DNA of 64,000 bases, taken from contig JAFUQP010000020.1 in assembly GCA_017472305.1 (NCBI GenBank), positions 114,697 through 178,696 of the forward strand, read 5' to 3'. The notes beneath the pieces were generated by a model, which searched no databases, was not told the DNA's origin, and was given only the letters and a program-made list of their open reading frames with translations. Source of the stretch: Clostridia bacterium. GTDB taxonomy: Bacteria; Bacillota; Clostridia; Oscillospirales; CAG-272. This document shows, one piece after another, positions 61,171 through 64,000 of this stretch (positions are counted from its first letter, which is position 1; each line of letters starts with the position of its first letter). The position numbers were made by a program, and so were the translations under genes.

Positions 61171-61199
61171 TTGATTTTTCGCCTGAAGTTTAGTATAAT
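61171..61199 (+). promoter_or_regulatory. Promoter of fba
   Basis: TTGATT, a 17-base spacer and TATAAT, about 35 bases before the ATG at 61235. Confidence 0.8.
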
Positions 61200-61234
61200 A
61201 TCTCTGTAATTTTTTATAGAGTGGAGATATTATT

Positions 61235-62098
61235 ATGTTAGTTTCTGCAAAGGAAATGCTAAACAAGGCTAAAGCCGGTCACTATGCCGTAGGTCAGTTC
61301 AACATCAACAATCTTGAGTGGACCAAGGCTATTCTTCTTACCGCGGAGGAGATGAAGTCCCCCGTTATTCTCGGTGTATCCGAGGGCGCGGGCAAGTATA
61401 TGTGCGGCTATAAGACCATCGTTGGAATGGTTGAGGGTATGATTGAGGGACTCAGCATCACAGTTCCCGTTGCGCTTCACCTTGACCACGGCTCGTACGA
61501 GCACGCATACAAGTGCATTGAGGCAGGCTTCTCGTCGGTTATGTTCGACGGCTCGAAGTACCCCATTGAGGAGAACGTTGAAAAGACCAAGGAGCTTGTT
61601 AAGGTTTGCGCCGAGAAAGGACTTTCTCTTGAGGCAGAGGTCGGTGCTATCGGCGGCGAGGAGGACGGAGTTGTCGGCAACGGCGAGGTTGCAGACCCCG
61701 CGGAGTGCAAGATGATTGCAGACCTTGGCGTTACTATGCTCGCGGCAGGTATCGGCAATATTCACGGTAAGTACCCTGCAAACTGGGCAGGACTCAGATT
61801 TGATACTCTCGAGAAGATTTCCGAGATGACAGGCGATATGCCCCTCGTTCTTCACGGCGGTACAGGCATTCCCGCTGATATGATAAAGAAGGCAATTTCT
61901 CTCGGCGTATCGAAGATTAACGTTAACACCGAGTGCCAGCTCGCCTTTGCTGACGCAACTCGCAGCTACATCGAGGCAGGTAAGGACAGAGAGGGCAAGG
62001 GCTTCGACCCGAGAAAGCTCCTCGCTCCCGGCACCGAGGCTATCAAGGCTACCGTCAGAGAGAAGATTGAGCTCTTCGGCTCGGCAGGTAAGGCGTAA
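61235..62098 (+). CDS. fba: Class II fructose-bisphosphate aldolase
   Basis: This zinc-dependent glycolytic aldolase cleaves fructose 1,6-bisphosphate. The 287 residues are typical of the bacterial class IIB form. VALHLDHGSYEHA carries the catalytic Asp and a zinc His, EAEVGAIGGEEDG follows, IGNIHGKY and VLHGGTGIP supply the other metal and phosphate sites, and KINVNTECQLAF is the C-terminal signature. It is a single-gene unit with a good promoter and terminator. Related tagatose-bisphosphate aldolases share these motifs, but the sequence fits the fructose enzyme best. Confidence 0.94.
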   Translation: MLVSAKEMLNKAKAGHYAVGQFNINNLEWTKAILLTAEEMKSPVILGVSEGAGKYMCGYKTIVGMVEGMIEGLSITVPVALHLDHGSYEHAYKCIEAGFSSVMFDGSKYPIEENVEKTKELVKVCAEKGLSLEAEVGAIGGEEDGVVGNGEVADPAECKMIADLGVTMLAAGIGNIHGKYPANWAGLRFDTLEKISEMTGDMPLVLHGGTGIPADMIKKAISLGVSKINVNTECQLAFADATRSYIEAGKDREGKGFDPRKLLAPGTEAIKATVREKIELFGSAGKA

Positions 62099-62119
62099 AA
62101 CCTTTAATTTATATTTTCA

Positions 62120-62157
62120 GAGCGGCGCTACATTTTCGCGGTGCCGTTCTTTTTTTC
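62120..62157 (+). terminator. Terminator after fba
   Basis: GAGCGGC pairs with GCCGTTC (one G-U) and is followed by a T8 run. Confidence 0.75.
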
Positions 62158-62206
62158 GCTTTCTCTGCATAGGCTATTATGAAAAGCTTTTTTTGGAGGA
62201 AGTGTT

Positions 62207-63667
62207 ATGAGCGGAAATTCGATATACGGGGACATTGCGAGGCGGACGGGCGGAGATATTTACATAGGGGTCGTTGGGCCTGTGAGGACGGGAAAGTCTA
62301 CCTTTATTCAAAGGTTTCTTGAAACGGTGGTGCTGCCCGCAATAGAAAACGAGGGCGACAGAGAGAGGACTCTCGACCAGACGCCGCAGTCGGCATCGGG
62401 CAGGACGGTTATGACGACCGAGCCGAAGTTCGTGCCCGACGAGGCGGTAAAAATCTCGCCCGAGGCGGGGCTGTCGCTCAACGTGAAGCTGATTGACTGC
62501 GTCGGTTATATGGTTGACGGGGCGCTAGGGGGCGAGGAGGACGGAGTTTCACGAATGGTGAGGACTCCGTGGTCGGACGAGGAGATGCCCTTTGCCGAGG
62601 CGGCGGAGCTTGGAACGAGCAAGGTTATCGGCGAGCATTCGACTATAGCTATGCTCGTGACGACCGACGGCACCATTGCCGATATTCCTCGCGAGAGCTA
62701 TATTCCTGCCGAGGAGAGGGTCGCAAAAGAGCTATCCGAGCTAGGCAGACCGTTTGCTATTATTCTCAATTCAAGGACACCCGACAGCGACGAGGCGCGT
62801 GCGCTCGCCGAGGAGCTTGAGGAGAAATACCGCGCGCCTGTCGCGCTAGTTTCCTGCGCTATGCTTGACGGCGAGGACATCAAACAGATACTATCTATGG
62901 TGCTTGGAGAATTTCCTGTGAAGGAGCTGCACTTCAGGCTTCCCGACTGGTGCGAGCTTCTGCCGAAGGAGCATTCAGTGAAATCGGAAATAGTCGAGAG
63001 GGTCACCGCCTTCAGCGAGAAAATTTCGAAGCTTGGCGACATCGAGCGAGAGCTGAAGGCCGAGCCGTGCTTTGAGAGCGTGTCGCTTAATGCGGGCGAG
63101 GGTGCGGCGCATCTCTCGGTACCGATACCCGAGGGAACCTTCTACAAGGTTTTAAGCGAGACGGCAGGCAGGGAGATTTCGGGTGAAGGTGAGCTACTCT
63201 CGCTCGTCGGGGAGCTATCGAAGGTCAAGGAGAAGTATTCAAAGATTGAAGGCGCGCTTCGCGACGTCGAGGAGAAGGGCTACGGCATCGTTCTGCCCAC
63301 GGCAGAGGAGCTAAAGCTCGAGGAGCCGACACTCGTAAAGCAGGCAGGCGGCTTCGGTGTCAAGGTAACGGCGCATGCCGACTCAATTCATATGATTAAG
63401 ACCGGAATTCGCGCAGACCTTTGCCCTGTCGTCGGCTCTATGGAGCAGTCCGAGGAGGTTGTCAAGTTCCTCACCGAGGAATACGAGGAGGACCCGAAGC
63501 GGGTTCTTGATTACAATATGTTCGGTCGCTCGATTTACGATATGGTTGGCGACAGCATGGAGGCAAAGCTTCTGCATATGCCCTCCGACTCGCGCGAGAA
63601 GCTCGGGCAGACTCTCGGAAAGATTATTAACGAGGGAGCCGGCGGACTTATTTGTATTTTGCTTTGA
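62207..63667 (+). CDS. spoIVA: Stage IV sporulation protein A (spore coat basement ATPase)
   Basis: SpoIVA polymerises around the forespore and anchors the coat. The 486 residues match the family (about 490). The N-terminal GTPase-like domain has Walker A GVVGPVRTGKST and the family-specific DQTPQSASGRTVMTTEPKFV. The C-terminal half holds the SpoIVM/coat-interacting region ending in GGLICILL. A GGAGG site lies upstream. The gene marks the organism as a spore former. It is a single gene here, with no spoVM or spoIVM-like neighbour in view. Confidence 0.97.
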   Translation: MSGNSIYGDIARRTGGDIYIGVVGPVRTGKSTFIQRFLETVVLPAIENEGDRERTLDQTPQSASGRTVMTTEPKFVPDEAVKISPEAGLSLNVKLIDCVGYMVDGALGGEEDGVSRMVRTPWSDEEMPFAEAAELGTSKVIGEHSTIAMLVTTDGTIADIPRESYIPAEERVAKELSELGRPFAIILNSRTPDSDEARALAEELEEKYRAPVALVSCAMLDGEDIKQILSMVLGEFPVKELHFRLPDWCELLPKEHSVKSEIVERVTAFSEKISKLGDIERELKAEPCFESVSLNAGEGAAHLSVPIPEGTFYKVLSETAGREISGEGELLSLVGELSKVKEKYSKIEGALRDVEEKGYGIVLPTAEELKLEEPTLVKQAGGFGVKVTAHADSIHMIKTGIRADLCPVVGSMEQSEEVVKFLTEEYEEDPKRVLDYNMFGRSIYDMVGDSMEAKLLHMPSDSREKLGQTLGKIINEGAGGLICILL

Positions 63668-64000
63668 GCTTTGTATTTATGATGTAAAAAGAGGAGCGGC
63701 AATAGCGTGATACCCTTAACGGAGTATCACGCTAAACTATGATTGCCCTTGCGGGCAAGTTATAAGTTATGATATGCTTCGCATAGTTATGATTGGCTTC
63801 GCCAAGTTGTAGGTTAATAGGGCAATCGTATCATAACATTTGCGTAGCAAATTCATAACGGCGAGCATAGCGAGCCTCATAACTCTAAACTAAAACCGAC
63901 AGAAAAAGAGCAGACACATAAGGTCTTATGCCTTGCGTGTTTGCTCTTTCTGCTTGTGTAGGGGTTCCCCGAAGCGAAGTATGAGCTTTGGGGGTTCACG
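63668..64000. repeat. Cluster of short palindromes after spoIVA (gene-free right end)
   Basis: This gene-free stretch of 333 bases is full of small hairpins. There is a 10-bp stem at 63704-63733 (AGCGTGATAC/GTATCACGCT) and TTGCCC/GGGCAA at 63743-63758. Others are ATGC-TTC-GCAT at 63774-63784, TTGGC-TTC-GCCAA at 63793-63805 and TTTGC-GTA-GCAAA at 63839-63851. They are joined by repeats of TTATGAT/ATCATAA-type sequence. A final long hairpin around 63900-63950 (AGAGCA..ACAC/GTGT..TGCTCT) lacks a clean U-tail. No gene is visible up to the window end. Confidence 0.7.

Overview
The window looks like chromosomal DNA from an endospore-forming member of the class Clostridia (Bacillota), probably from the gut. 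Three things support this: a Gram-positive PolC replicative polymerase, a stage IV sporulation protein A (SpoIVA) at the right end, and a T-box riboswitch upstream of serS. The pyrH-frr-uppS-cdsA-dxr-rseP-ispG-polC order is also the usual Firmicutes one. Base composition is close to balanced and even along the window. I saw no rRNA, tRNA, CRISPR array, insertion sequence, integrase or phage gene.

Layout. 1-0.9 kb: three short genes of unknown function. 0.9-13.9 kb: one long minus-strand run with a split transketolase, UMP kinase, ribosome recycling factor, the undecaprenyl and phospholipid precursor enzymes UppS and CdsA, the MEP-pathway enzymes Dxr and IspG, the site-2 protease RseP and PolC. 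13.9-14.4 kb: a tandem duplication of a structured ~217 bp element. 14.4-27.9 kb: mixed housekeeping and transport (M23 peptidase resembling SpoIIQ, homoserine dehydrogenase, esterases, AGCS symporter, serine dehydratase with a LysR regulator, BioY, a large membrane protein). 37.2-48.3 kb: sugar isomerase-like protein, anion transporter, nucleotidyltransferase, pseudouridine synthase, dUTPase, NrdG, UvrA and UvrB. 58-64 kb: an unknown gene, a guanylate-kinase-like gene, serS under T-box control, class II aldolase, spoIVA and a cluster of small palindromes.

The most interesting content is a pair of paralogous cassettes at 28.1-36.7 kb and 49.5-57.7 kb. Each contains (i) a very large lipoprotein with an alpha/alpha-toroid-like domain, three concanavalin/LamG-like modules and a repetitive stalk, (ii) a second toroid protein without a signal peptide, (iii) a secreted LamG-like protein, and (iv) a 44-codon peptide gene that is easy to miss. 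Genes (iv)+(iii) form one module and (ii)+(i) the other, and the two modules are in opposite order in the two cassettes. Within each cassette the last residues of the 44-aa peptide match the last residues of the giant lipoprotein (a Gly-Gly-Asn...Gly-Trp tail in cassette 1, a Ser-Pro-Tyr...Trp-Thr-Pro tail in cassette 2), while the tails differ between cassettes. This suggests a dedicated surface system in which a short tail is a shared recognition or assembly signal. Its biochemical function cannot be read from the sequence. An AraC-type regulator lies convergent to cassette 2.

Gene calls rest on reading the translations and recognising families. Promoters and terminators were found by eye. 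Domain boundaries are approximate and no database search was run.
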